Below are positions 1 through 7,146 of a stretch of DNA of 13,904 nucleotides, one piece after another. The translations under genes were made by a program, and so were the position numbers. Origin of the DNA: Firmicutes bacterium CAG:882 (lineage in GTDB: Bacteria; Bacillota; Clostridia; Lachnospirales; Lachnospiraceae); NCBI GenBank assembly GCA_000435595.1, contig FR895407.1, forward strand, positions 7,823-21,726, written 5' to 3'. Every line of letters begins with the position of its first letter. The first letter of the stretch is position 1. The notes beneath the pieces are model-generated. The model saw nothing but the letters and a program-made list of their open reading frames with translations. It ran no database searches and was not told the DNA's origin.

Positions 1-830
1 TCAGACCTAAGGTGAGTGCCATTCTTAACATAACACCTGACCATCTTAACAGGCATTACACGATGGAGAATTATGCGGCCGTTAAGGAGCGCATAGCAGC
101 AAAGCAGACTAAGGATGATTTTATAGTTCTCAACTATGATGATGAGGTTTTGAGGGCATTTGGAGAGCAGACAAGTGCAACACCTGTATATTTTTCGAGA
201 AAGCATAAGGTGGAGCATGGTACATATCTTGAGGGAACCATGATTAAGTACACGGACGGAGAGAAGGAGACTGACGTTATCGATGTCAAGGATATGCTCC
301 TATTCGGTGCACACAACCATGAAAATGTAATGGCGGCTGCCGCAATATGTATACAGATGGGCGTTCCGGTACAGATTATCGCCGACACAATCAGAAATTT
401 CAAGGCAGTTGAGCACAGAATAGAGTATGTAAGAACCTTAGACGGAGTTGAGTATTACAACGATTCTAAGGGAACCAATCCCGACTCTACAATCAAGGCG
501 ATTGAGGCCATGCCTAAGAAGACTATTCTCATAGCAGGCGGCTATGATAAACACTCAGAGTTCGATGAGATGATTAAGGTGTTTGGGGACACCATAATTG
601 AGCTTGTACTCTTAGGAGTAACTAAGGATAAGATTGCTGCGGCGGCAAGGGCACAGGGTTTTGGCAATATCAAGTTCGTTGAAACACTTAAGGAGGCCGT
701 CGAGGTCAGCCGTGCCGATGCAAAGGAAGGCCAGATTGTGCTGCTCTCTCCGGCATGTGCAAGCTGGGATATGTTTAAAAGCTATGAGGAGCGCGGAAAA
801 CTGTTCAAGCAGTATGTGAATGAGCTTTAG
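1..830 (+). CDS. murD: UDP-N-acetylmuramoylalanine--D-glutamate ligase MurD, 3' part (5' end outside window)
   Basis: MurD is the cytoplasmic ATP-dependent ligase that adds D-glutamate to UDP-MurNAc-L-Ala in peptidoglycan precursor synthesis. The reading frame is open from the left edge (codons from base 3, reading RPKVSAILNI), so the GTG at 12 is an internal valine and not a start. About 275 residues are visible. They cover the end of the central ATPase domain and the whole C-terminal ligase domain. The N-terminal UDP-binding domain and the GTNGKT P-loop would lie to the left. Family motifs seen are LNITPDHLNRH, AHNHENVMAAA, NDSKGTNPDST (the conserved SKxTN block), AGGYDKHSEF and the C-terminal LSPACASWDMFKSYEERG. 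The stop codon TAG is part of the next gene's Shine-Dalgarno sequence (TAGGAGG), so murD and the SEDS gene are almost certainly cotranscribed. Confidence 0.96.
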   Translation, partial: RPKVSAILNITPDHLNRHYTMENYAAVKERIAAKQTKDDFIVLNYDDEVLRAFGEQTSATPVYFSRKHKVEHGTYLEGTMIKYTDGEKETDVIDVKDMLLFGAHNHENVMAAAAICIQMGVPVQIIADTIRNFKAVEHRIEYVRTLDGVEYYNDSKGTNPDSTIKAIEAMPKKTILIAGGYDKHSEFDEMIKVFGDTIIELVLLGVTKDKIAAAARAQGFGNIKFVETLKEAVEVSRADAKEGQIVLLSPACASWDMFKSYEERGKLFKQYVNEL

Positions 831-841
831 GAGGATTGCCG

Positions 842-2011
842 ATGGCAAAACATCGTGAAAAAACGAAATATTTTGACTATTCGCTGCTTGTGATTATTTT
901 GTTTCTCGTATGCTTCGGGCTTGTTATGGTATATTCTACAAGCTATTACAGCGGAATGAGAATGAAGAATCCGGATCCGGCATTCTATCTCAAAAAGCAG
1001 GTGATATCAACAATTATAGGCTCGGTTGTGTTTGTTTTCTGCATATTTTTTGATTACAGATTTTATTACAAGCTTGCACCTTTTATATATTTAGGTGCAC
1101 TTTTATCCGTACTTCTTATATTGACACCGCTCGGAGTGGAGATTAACCATGCAAGACGATGGATTAATGTGGGATTTGGTACAATACAGCCTGCTGAGAT
1201 ATGCAAGCTTGCTGTCATCATAACCGTTTCGTCATTTGCGGTGTATGCGGGAAAAGGTATCGACAAATGGAGAAACCTGTTTGTGGTGGGTGCAATAACG
1301 GCAGTTCCGACGGTGCTCATACTTGTGATTACAAGCAACTTAAGTTCGGCGATTATTGTATTCGGAATAGGTGTTATAATATATTTTGTTGCAACTAAGA
1401 GATACTGGCCGTTTGTGGCTGCGGGAGTGCTGGGCGTGGGTGTCGTTGTGGCTTTTATGCTGTACATACACTATTATGTTGACCCTGTAACGGCGGGAGT
1501 CGAGATTGACGAGGACACAGGCTTTAGAATGATGAGGGTTCTAGCCTGGAGACATCCTGAGGAGTATGCATCGGGCAAGGGTTATCAGACATTGCAGGCA
1601 CTGTATGCACTTGGCTCGGGGGGCTTTTTCGGCAAGGGACTGGGGCAGAGCATACAGAAGCTCGGATTCATACCGGAAGCACAGAATGATATGATTTTTT
1701 CCGTGGTTTGTGAGGAACTAGGACTCTTTGGAGGTATTTGTCTCATACTTCTTTTTATCATGATGATATGGCGTTTTATGGTTATAGCACTCAATGCACC
1801 TGATCAGCTTGGCTTTCTTCTTGTGACGGGTGTTGCTGCGCATATTGCCATTCAGGTGATTCTGAACATTGCGGTTGTAACCAACGTCATTCCGAATACC
1901 GGAATAACGCTGCCGTTCATAAGCTACGGAGGTACGTCGGTAATGTTTCTCATGGCGGAGATGGGAATTGTGCTCAATGTCTCAAGGCATATAAGATACA
2001 GGCATGACTGA
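842..2011 (+). CDS. ftsW: SEDS-family peptidoglycan glycosyltransferase, FtsW/SpoVE type
   Basis: This is a 389-residue polytopic membrane protein of the SEDS family, which polymerises lipid II into glycan strands together with a class B penicillin-binding protein at the septum. The start is ATG 842, because AGGAGG at 829-834 lies 7 bases upstream; an in-frame TTG at 836 is too close. Features seen are many hydrophobic segments after a short cytoplasmic N terminus, the ARRWINVG block, the PEAQNDMIFSVVCEELG block with candidate catalytic Asp283 (equivalent to E. coli FtsW Asp297, by memory alignment), and the C-terminal signature LPFISYGGTS. The usual QPDLG motif reads SNLSSA here. The position after murD matches spoVE of B. 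subtilis. Division FtsW and sporulation SpoVE cannot be separated from sequence, and an organism may have one protein for both roles. RodA is less likely given the dcw context. Confidence 0.92.
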   Translation: MAKHREKTKYFDYSLLVIILFLVCFGLVMVYSTSYYSGMRMKNPDPAFYLKKQVISTIIGSVVFVFCIFFDYRFYYKLAPFIYLGALLSVLLILTPLGVEINHARRWINVGFGTIQPAEICKLAVIITVSSFAVYAGKGIDKWRNLFVVGAITAVPTVLILVITSNLSSAIIVFGIGVIIYFVATKRYWPFVAAGVLGVGVVVAFMLYIHYYVDPVTAGVEIDEDTGFRMMRVLAWRHPEEYASGKGYQTLQALYALGSGGFFGKGLGQSIQKLGFIPEAQNDMIFSVVCEELGLFGGICLILLFIMMIWRFMVIALNAPDQLGFLLVTGVAAHIAIQVILNIAVVTNVIPNTGITLPFISYGGTSVMFLMAEMGIVLNVSRHIRYRHD

Positions 2012-2026
2012 GCAGACATAAAATAA

Positions 2027-2055
2027 TTGTAACTTTTAAGCTGTATTTACAGAAT
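2027..2055 (+). promoter_or_regulatory. Weak sigma-A-type promoter candidate upstream of murA
   Basis: The 124-bp gap between ftsW and murA contains TTGTAA (2027-2032), a 17-bp spacer and CAGAAT (2050-2055). This is four of six consensus bases at each hexamer. The first twelve bases (TTGTAACTTTTA) are identical to those of the much better promoter at 8056, which is the main reason to take it seriously. A second candidate -10, TATAAT at 2101-2106, has no recognisable -35. There is no terminator-like hairpin in the gap, so murA is probably also read through from upstream. Confidence 0.3.
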
Positions 2056-2135
2056 CAAATAATTGAAGGATATATCACTCATCATAAGCTGTCTGCGGCA
2101 TATAATAATATGTACACCTGTAATGGAGGAATTAT

Positions 2136-3407
2136 ATGCAGAGCAACGAAAATGCCGTGGTTGTATATCCGTGCGGCAGGCTGTCCGGCGAGATAAGACT
2201 TCAGGGAGCGAAGAATTCGGTGCTTCCGATTATGGCGGCGGCACTGCTCAACAAAGGAGTATCGGTACTTCACAACTGCCCTGAAATTGCCGACGTGTAT
2301 ATTATGGCAGAGCTTTTAAAAATATGCGGCTGCAGTGTGGAATTTTGTAATCATACAATGACTATTGACGCAGAGAATGCGGATAACGGTGTCATAGATG
2401 GTGAATATGGTACGAAGATGAGAGCGTCGGTAATTCTTATGGGAAGCTGTCTCGGACGTTTCGGAAGGTTCGTAATGCCGCCGCCTGGTGGCTGCGCGAT
2501 AGGTAAAAGACCTGTTGATTTTCATGTGGATGCGATGAGAAGGCTCGGAGCGCATGTTGAGAGTGAGGACGGTGGAATAGATGCGTATACAGGAAAAGAA
2601 GGACTTAAGGGAAGCATGATAAAGCTTCCTTTTCCAAGTGTCGGTGCCACACAGAATACTCTTCTGGCCGCCATGTGTGCTGCAGGAATAACGACGATAC
2701 GCAATGCATCAATGGAACCGGAAATATGGGATTTATGTGACTTTTTAAGGCTTTTTGGAGCACGGATTGACGGAGAAAGAACGGGCACGATAACTGTAGA
2801 GCCCGGCACCGGGGAATATCGGTGCGAGGTTGAATATACGGTGCCGGCGGACAGAATTGTGGCAGGTACGATTCTGACGGCTGCCGCGGGATGTACGGGG
2901 AATGTATACATCCCCAATATCGAATGCTCCAGAATAGGCAGTGTGATTAAATATCTCGGTGCAAGAGCGTCGTCGGACGGTGTGGGAGTTATAATGAATA
3001 CCGACAGGAGAAAAGAGTTAGAGTGCGTAATTTCGACCGGACCTTTTCCTGAGTTTCCGACGGATATGCAGTCGATTTTCCTTTCGCTTATGGCTGTTTC
3101 GGGTAGCTTTAGCATCATGGAGGAGAATGTGTTTGACACCAGATTTGCGGCAGCGAATGAGCTTAACAGATTAGGGGCGGATATAAGAACAGAGGGAAAG
3201 TTGGCGTATGTATACGGTAGGAGAAGGCTCCATGGGGGTGTGGTGACTGCCGGCGACCTGAGGGGCGGAGCGGCGCTTGTTCTCGCAGGCTTGTTTGCGG
3301 AAGAACCCGTCGTTGTAAAGGGCTGTTCGTATATCAGAAGGGGTTACGAGAATCTTACGGGTGACTTAAAAAGCCTTGGAGCAAAGATGGAAGAATTCAG
3401 TGAGTAA
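2136..3407 (+). CDS. murA: UDP-N-acetylglucosamine 1-carboxyvinyltransferase MurA
   Basis: MurA transfers enolpyruvate from PEP to UDP-GlcNAc in the cytoplasm, the first committed step of peptidoglycan synthesis and the target of fosfomycin. The 423-residue length is normal for the family. The start ATG 2136 has GGAGG at 2125-2129, 6 bases upstream. The catalytic residues are visible: Lys26-Asn27 in LQGAKNSVLPI (E. coli Lys22-Asn23), Cys120 in PPGGCAIGKRPVDFH (the fosfomycin-reactive Cys115), Asp310 in FPTDMQS (Asp305), and the C-terminal IRRGYENL arginine region. Cys rather than Asp at position 120 predicts fosfomycin sensitivity of the enzyme itself. Firmicutes often carry two paralogues (murA and murZ), and which one this is cannot be told here. 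It sits where B. subtilis has murG-murB, and divIB starts 14 bases after its stop. Confidence 0.95.
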   Translation: MQSNENAVVVYPCGRLSGEIRLQGAKNSVLPIMAAALLNKGVSVLHNCPEIADVYIMAELLKICGCSVEFCNHTMTIDAENADNGVIDGEYGTKMRASVILMGSCLGRFGRFVMPPPGGCAIGKRPVDFHVDAMRRLGAHVESEDGGIDAYTGKEGLKGSMIKLPFPSVGATQNTLLAAMCAAGITTIRNASMEPEIWDLCDFLRLFGARIDGERTGTITVEPGTGEYRCEVEYTVPADRIVAGTILTAAAGCTGNVYIPNIECSRIGSVIKYLGARASSDGVGVIMNTDRRKELECVISTGPFPEFPTDMQSIFLSLMAVSGSFSIMEENVFDTRFAAANELNRLGADIRTEGKLAYVYGRRRLHGGVVTAGDLRGGAALVLAGLFAEEPVVVKGCSYIRRGYENLTGDLKSLGAKMEEFSE

Positions 3408-3421
3408 GGAGAAAGGTGATA

Positions 3422-4177
3422 ATGTCACAATCACGGTCTGAGGGAAAGAAAAGACACATACTGCTTAAAATAATGATGTTACTCGTGATACTTTTATGCC
3501 TTGCAGGGGCGGCGGGATATACTGCCGTAACTTACTTTAAGGTTACAGGCATAACTTATGAGGGTACGGACAGATACACGGATGAGGAGCTGACGGCTTA
3601 TATATTTGGCGATGTATCGAATATTAATTCTTTAAGGCTCGGATATGATTTGAAGCATGATTACCGGAAGGTGTCGATTCCTTTTATTGAGACCTACGAG
3701 ATGGAGATTGAATATCCTGATAAGGTTCATGTTGTGTTGTATGAGAAGAGCATAGTTGCCTATGTTATTTATAAGGAAAATTATATGTATTTTGATAAGG
3801 ACGGAATAGTTGTGGAGACATCGGCAGAGCAGGTCTCGGATGTTCCGCTGATAGATGGATTGAAATTTGACAGCATTGTGCTCTACAATCCGCTTCCGAT
3901 AAAGGATGAATCGGTGTTCAACACCATTCTTGATTTATCACAGAATCTTCGCAAATATGAGATTGCGGTGGATAAGATTCATTTCAATGATGATCTGTCC
4001 ATCGTACTGTACATAGGCAATGTGCGAGTCAAATTCGGAAAAGGTGACAAGCTGAGTGAGAAACTTCATGAGCTTAAGCAGATGGAGGCGGAGCTTGCGG
4101 GACTGTCAGGAGTTCTTGATATGGAAAATTATTCCGAGGGAACTGAATTTATTACATTTAAGAGAGATAAACAGTAA
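3422..4177 (+). CDS. divIB: Cell division protein DivIB/FtsQ
   Basis: This is a bitopic divisome protein of 251 residues. DivIB/FtsQ links cytoplasmic and extracellular division proteins by binding FtsL and DivIC-type partners. A basic cytoplasmic tail (residues 1-16) precedes one transmembrane helix (about 17-36). An extracellular POTRA-like domain starts at FKVTGITYEGTDRYTDEEL (from residue 39) and is followed by a beta-rich domain ending near the C terminus. The sequence is diverged, as usual for this family, so the call also leans on position between murA and ftsZ. ATG 3422 is preferred over the in-frame GTG at 3416. The leader AAGGAG...AAAGGTGAT matches two parts of the anti-Shine-Dalgarno and places GG 5 bases before the ATG, whereas GTG 3416 would lie inside that site. 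Confidence 0.85.
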   Translation: MSQSRSEGKKRHILLKIMMLLVILLCLAGAAGYTAVTYFKVTGITYEGTDRYTDEELTAYIFGDVSNINSLRLGYDLKHDYRKVSIPFIETYEMEIEYPDKVHVVLYEKSIVAYVIYKENYMYFDKDGIVVETSAEQVSDVPLIDGLKFDSIVLYNPLPIKDESVFNTILDLSQNLRKYEIAVDKIHFNDDLSIVLYIGNVRVKFGKGDKLSEKLHELKQMEAELAGLSGVLDMENYSEGTEFITFKRDKQ

Positions 4178-4180
4178 AAA

Positions 4181-4215
4181 CAACATTTTTTTGCAAAATA
4201 ACAAAAAAGCTGTTG
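4181..4215 (+). repeat. AT-rich imperfect inverted repeat between divIB and ftsZ
   Basis: CAACA (4181-4185) plus a T-run and G (4186-4193) can pair with C plus an A-run (4202-4208) and TGTTG (4211-4215). The loop is 8 bases (4194-4201), with a 2-base GC bulge and a 1-base T bulge, giving about 12 pairs that are mostly A-U. It starts 4 bases after the divIB stop and its right arm overlaps the -35 hexamer of the ftsZ promoter. It could be a weak terminator, an operator, or only a by-product of facing T and A tracts. Confidence 0.35.
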
Positions 4216-4241
4216 ATATTTTCACAATAAGACTATATTAT
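4213..4241 (+). promoter_or_regulatory. Sigma-A-type promoter of ftsZ
   Basis: TTGATA (4213-4218), a 17-bp spacer and TATTAT (4236-4241) match the vegetative consensus at five of six bases in each hexamer with ideal spacing. Transcription would start near 4248, giving a leader of about 34 bases before the GTG start of ftsZ. This lets ftsZ be expressed apart from the upstream wall genes, which is common in dcw clusters. Confidence 0.7.
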
Positions 4242-4281
4242 AAAAGAATAAGTTATGCAATTGTTAAGGAGGGAATCGGAC

Positions 4282-5430
4282 GTGTTGGAGATCAAGTCGA
4301 ACGATACGGAGGCATCAGCTAAGATTATAGTTGTTGGTGTCGGTGGAGCAGGAAATAATGCCGTTAACAGAATGGTTGATGAGAATATAGGTGGAGTTGA
4401 ATTTATAGGTATCAATACGGACAAGCAGGCGCTTAAGCTATGTAAGGCACCTACGGCACTTCAGATTGGCGAGAAGCTTACCAAGGGACTTGGAGCGGGA
4501 GCTAAGCCTGAGGTCGGCGAGAAGGCAGCGGAGGAGAATGTTGAGGAGCTTACACAGGCAATAAAGGGCGCGGATATGGTATTCGTCACCTGCGGAATGG
4601 GCGGCGGAACAGGAACCGGAGCAGCTCCGGTTGTCGCTAAGATTGCCAAGGAGATGGGAATTCTCACTGTCGGTGTCGTTACCAAGCCTTTCAAGTTCGA
4701 GGCAAAGCAGCGTATGAACAATGCAATCGGCGGAATAGAGAAGCTTAAGGAGAGCGTGGATACGCTTATCGTTATTCCGAATGACAAGCTTCTTGAGATA
4801 GTTGACAGAAGAACCACAATGCCAGATGCACTTAAGAAGGCTGATGAGGTACTTCAGCAGGCAGTTCAGGGAATCACTGATCTTATCAATGTTCCGGGAC
4901 TTATCAATCTTGATTTTGCCGATGTCCAGACTGTCATGAAGGACAAGGGTATAGCACATATCGGTATCGGTACCGCCAAGGGCGATGACAAGGCAATTGA
5001 GGCTGTCAAGCAGGCTGTTACAAGCCCGCTTCTTGAGACTACGATTGAGGGTGCTTCGGATGTCATCATCAATATATCCGGTGATATAGGCCTGATGGAG
5101 GCTAACGAGGCTGCAAGCTATGTTCAGGAGCTGGCAGGAGATTCAGCTAACATTATCTTTGGTGCCAAGTATGACGATACGGCACAGGATGAGGTTATTA
5201 TCACTGTCATTGCAACAGGACTTGATGCCCAGCAGAAGAACATTGATATGTCCAATGCCATGTCAGGTTTTAATTATAAGCCACAGACTGCATACAATAA
5301 GCCTCTTAATACGGCTGCACCGGCAAGACCACAGCAGCCTGCACCATCGTCTTCATACAGACGGCCTCTTGAGAGCAATGTAAAGAACGAAGAGTTAAGT
5401 ATTCCTACATTCCTCCAGAGAAAGAAGTAA
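4282..5430 (+). CDS. ftsZ: Cell division GTPase FtsZ
   Basis: FtsZ is the tubulin-like GTPase that forms the cytokinetic ring and recruits the divisome. The start is GTG 4282 (MLEIKSND...), set by AAGGAGGG at 4266-4273, 8 bases upstream. The in-frame ATG at 4255 lies before that site and would add nine untypical residues. The 382-residue product shows the nucleotide-binding VGVGGAGNNAVNRM near the N terminus, the tubulin signature GGGTGTG at 107-113, and the catalytic T7 loop NLDFADV from 209 with Asp211 and Asp214. A Pro/Ala/Ser/Gln-rich disordered linker follows, then the conserved tail SIPTFLQRKK that binds partners such as SepF or FtsA. No ftsA lies nearby, so membrane anchoring may use SepF or an ftsA elsewhere. 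A strong terminator follows the stop. Confidence 0.98.
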   Translation: MLEIKSNDTEASAKIIVVGVGGAGNNAVNRMVDENIGGVEFIGINTDKQALKLCKAPTALQIGEKLTKGLGAGAKPEVGEKAAEENVEELTQAIKGADMVFVTCGMGGGTGTGAAPVVAKIAKEMGILTVGVVTKPFKFEAKQRMNNAIGGIEKLKESVDTLIVIPNDKLLEIVDRRTTMPDALKKADEVLQQAVQGITDLINVPGLINLDFADVQTVMKDKGIAHIGIGTAKGDDKAIEAVKQAVTSPLLETTIEGASDVIINISGDIGLMEANEAASYVQELAGDSANIIFGAKYDDTAQDEVIITVIATGLDAQQKNIDMSNAMSGFNYKPQTAYNKPLNTAAPARPQQPAPSSSYRRPLESNVKNEELSIPTFLQRKK

Positions 5431-5447
5431 TAATAAGCATTCTACAG

Positions 5448-5475
5448 GGATACCGCGTATGCGGTATCCTTTTTT
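5448..5475 (+). terminator. Rho-independent terminator after ftsZ
   Basis: A perfect 9-bp stem GGATACCGC (5448-5456) pairs with GCGGTATCC (5461-5469) across the loop GTAT and runs straight into six T residues (5470-5475). It begins 17 bases after the ftsZ stop. It separates the division genes from the sporulation operon. Confidence 0.95.
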
Positions 5476-5481
5476 GTCGAA
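5475..5481 (+). promoter_or_regulatory. Spo0A box, distal site upstream of spoIIGA
   Basis: TGTCGAA is an exact match to the 7-base Spo0A binding box, inside the wider TTGTCGAAA. It starts on the last T of the ftsZ terminator. Relative to a start predicted near 5547 it lies at about -72 to -66, similar to the distal 0A site of the B. subtilis spoIIG promoter. Confidence 0.65.
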
Positions 5482-5500
5482 AAATTCTTATGATTTGTCA

Positions 5501-5513
5501 TGTCGATTCGACA
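5501..5513 (+). promoter_or_regulatory. Palindromic Spo0A box pair, proximal site upstream of spoIIGA
   Basis: TGTCGATTCGACA is a 13-bp perfect palindrome around the central T. The bottom strand reads an exact Spo0A box (TGTCGAA, 5513 to 5507). The top strand reads TGTCGAT, six of seven. It lies at about -46 to -34 from the predicted start, where phosphorylated Spo0A would contact sigma-A at the -35 region. Confidence 0.7.
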
Positions 5514-5540
5514 TTTTTTTCAACAACACAATTATATAAT
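5508..5540 (+). promoter_or_regulatory. Spo0A-dependent spoIIG-type promoter
   Basis: A perfect -10, TATAAT (5535-5540), has no good -35 at the normal 17-bp distance (CATTTT). The nearest -35-like hexamer, TCGACA (5508-5513), is 21 bp away and lies inside the Spo0A palindrome. B. subtilis spoIIG also has over-long spacing (22 bp) and a Spo0A site over its -35, making it activator dependent. The same logic is inferred here. Confidence 0.6.
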
Positions 5541-5574
5541 GTGCATTGTAAAATCTTCCAAGAGGAGGTGAAAC

Positions 5575-6378
5575 TTGTACTACAAAATTTATCCGGATGT
5601 GATATTTCTGGCGAATTTGCTGATGGATTACACTGTTTTGTATGTCAGCGGCAGGCTGTGCAAAATTACAACCACTTATGCACGGATTGCTGTCTCAGCA
5701 TGTGCAGGCGCAGTGTGGAGCGTCATTGCGGCGATATGCAGAGGTATTCCGTTTGTTCCGGAAGTGTTTTGCACATATCTTGTGATTCCGGCACTCATGA
5801 TTTTTATTATGGGAGGCAGGACAAATCTGCCCGAACTGGTGCGAAGATACATAGTGTTCATGCTGACGGCGGTGCTCGCAGGGGGAGTTCTCGGTGCTGC
5901 TGCAAAAAAAGGCAGGGATACATTATGGATGGCTTTTGCGGTGTTCATGTTTGCACAGGCCGCCGTTCCGGTTGTCAGGTATGTTACGGGATATGTGAGG
6001 AGAAAAAATCTGCTGTGCGATGTGTGGCTTGAGCTTGGTGGAAGAAGTGTCCATGCAATGGGTTTGTATGATACAGGCAACTCGCTTATTGACCCATATA
6101 ATGGCAGGCCCGTATGTGTGGCAGAAAGAAAGCTTTTAGAGAAGCTGATGAATTGTGACGGATGCAATGACGGAATAAGGCTTATTCCGTACAGAAGCCT
6201 TGGAAATGAACATGGGCTTATGCGTCTTGCCACAATGGACAGCATGATAATTGAATATGATGGAAAGAGGACGCGGTATGAAAAGCCTGAACTTGCAGTA
6301 TATGAGGGGAAACTTTCGGGCGGGGAATTGTATGGAGTCATATTAAATGCCGCGTGCCTTGAAAAAATAAATGATTGA
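5575..6378 (+). CDS. spoIIGA: Sporulation sigma-E factor processing peptidase SpoIIGA
   Basis: SpoIIGA is the mother-cell membrane aspartic protease that removes the pro-sequence of sigma-E after a signal from the forespore (SpoIIR). The start is a TTG at 5575, with AGGAGG at 5563-5568 six bases upstream. The resulting N terminus MYYKIYPDVIFLANLLMDY is typical of the family. The first 135 or so residues hold about five hydrophobic segments. The C-terminal cytoplasmic half carries the protease motif DTGNSL with catalytic Asp166 (Asp183 in B. subtilis, by memory alignment). The protein is 267 residues against about 309 in B. subtilis. The stop lies 14 bases before sigE, so protease and substrate are cotranscribed from the Spo0A-type promoter. 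Confidence 0.93.
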   Translation: MYYKIYPDVIFLANLLMDYTVLYVSGRLCKITTTYARIAVSACAGAVWSVIAAICRGIPFVPEVFCTYLVIPALMIFIMGGRTNLPELVRRYIVFMLTAVLAGGVLGAAAKKGRDTLWMAFAVFMFAQAAVPVVRYVTGYVRRKNLLCDVWLELGGRSVHAMGLYDTGNSLIDPYNGRPVCVAERKLLEKLMNCDGCNDGIRLIPYRSLGNEHGLMRLATMDSMIIEYDGKRTRYEKPELAVYEGKLSGGELYGVILNAACLEKIND

Positions 6379-6392
6379 TAAGGAGAATACAT

Positions 6393-7133
6393 ATGTTTAT
6401 AAAAGTACTTGTTCCAAATAAATTTCAGTTTAAGGCAGTTCCTACGTTTAAGAGTCTTATGAGTGCGGACCGCAACGAGGTTCACTATATCGGCGGGGCG
6501 GATGTGCTCCCTCCTCCACTTACCGCACAGGAGGAGGCTGCTGCCCTTGCAAAGCTCGGGCAGGAGAATGACGGCGGAGCAAAGTCCATGCTTATAGAGC
6601 ATAATCTGAGACTTGTCGTGTACATAGCAAAGAGATTTGACAATACCGGAGTCGGAGTGGAGGATCTTATATCAATAGGTACAATCGGACTTATAAAGGC
6701 GGTCAACTCCTACGATTCGGGGAAGAATATAAAGCTTGCAACTTACGCTTCAAGATGTATTGAGAATGAGATTTTGATGTATCTTAGGAGAAATAACAAG
6801 ACACGCCTTGAGGTGTCGATAGATGAACCTCTCAATGTCGACTGGGATGGAAATGAGCTTCTTCTGTCAGATATATTGGGAACGGATGAGGATGTCATAT
6901 ATAAAGATATCGAGGATGAGGTTGAAAAAAAGCTCTTAAACAAGGCGATAAGCCGCCTTTCGGACAGGGAAAGACAGATTGTTGACCTGCGCTTTGGTCT
7001 GAGCAGCGAGGACGGGACTGAGCTCACTCAGAAGGAGGTTGCTGATATGCTTGGAATATCACAGTCCTACATTTCCAGACTTGAAAAAAAGATAATTAAG
7101 CGCCTGAAAAAAGAAATTGTGAGATATGAATAA
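6393..7133 (+). CDS. sigE: RNA polymerase sporulation sigma factor SigE (pro-sigma-E)
   Basis: Sigma-E is the first mother-cell-specific sigma factor of sporulation. The start ATG 6393 has AAGGAG at 6380-6385, 7 bases upstream. An earlier in-frame TTG (6375) overlaps the spoIIGA stop and is rejected. Residues 1-31 form the pro-sequence. By alignment with B. subtilis (cut in EVYYIGG), cleavage is expected near His31-Tyr32 in EVHYIGG. Region 2 contains NLRLVVYIAKRF and DLISIGTIGLIKAVN, then the near-invariant IKLATYASRCIENEI and EVSIDEPLNVDWDGNEL. Region 4 ends with the helix-turn-helix ADMLGISQSYISRLEKKIIKRL. At 246 residues it is slightly longer than B. subtilis SigE (239). The pro-sequence has prolines at 8 and 17, unlike the B. 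subtilis helix. Confidence 0.97.
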   Translation: MFIKVLVPNKFQFKAVPTFKSLMSADRNEVHYIGGADVLPPPLTAQEEAAALAKLGQENDGGAKSMLIEHNLRLVVYIAKRFDNTGVGVEDLISIGTIGLIKAVNSYDSGKNIKLATYASRCIENEILMYLRRNNKTRLEVSIDEPLNVDWDGNELLLSDILGTDEDVIYKDIEDEVEKKLLNKAISRLSDRERQIVDLRFGLSSEDGTELTQKEVADMLGISQSYISRLEKKIIKRLKKEIVRYE

Positions 7134-7146
7134 GTAATTATTACCA

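Noticed and set aside
2522..3139. 205-codon - strand frame inside murA
   Set aside because: It is antisense to MurA and includes the reverse of catalytic regions, with no independent support.
4438..4959. 173-codon - strand frame inside ftsZ
   Set aside because: It is antisense to highly conserved FtsZ. Its Leu/Cys/Ser-rich translation is typical of reversed coding sequence.
5490..6032. 180-codon + frame overlapping the start of spoIIGA
   Set aside because: It is out of frame with a convincing SpoIIGA that has a strong ribosome-binding site, begins inside the Spo0A promoter region, and its translation is Cys-rich and low in family-like features.
5676..6602. 308-codon - strand frame across spoIIGA and sigE
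   Set aside because: It is antisense to two well-supported genes, crosses their junction, and has no plausible start signal or motif.
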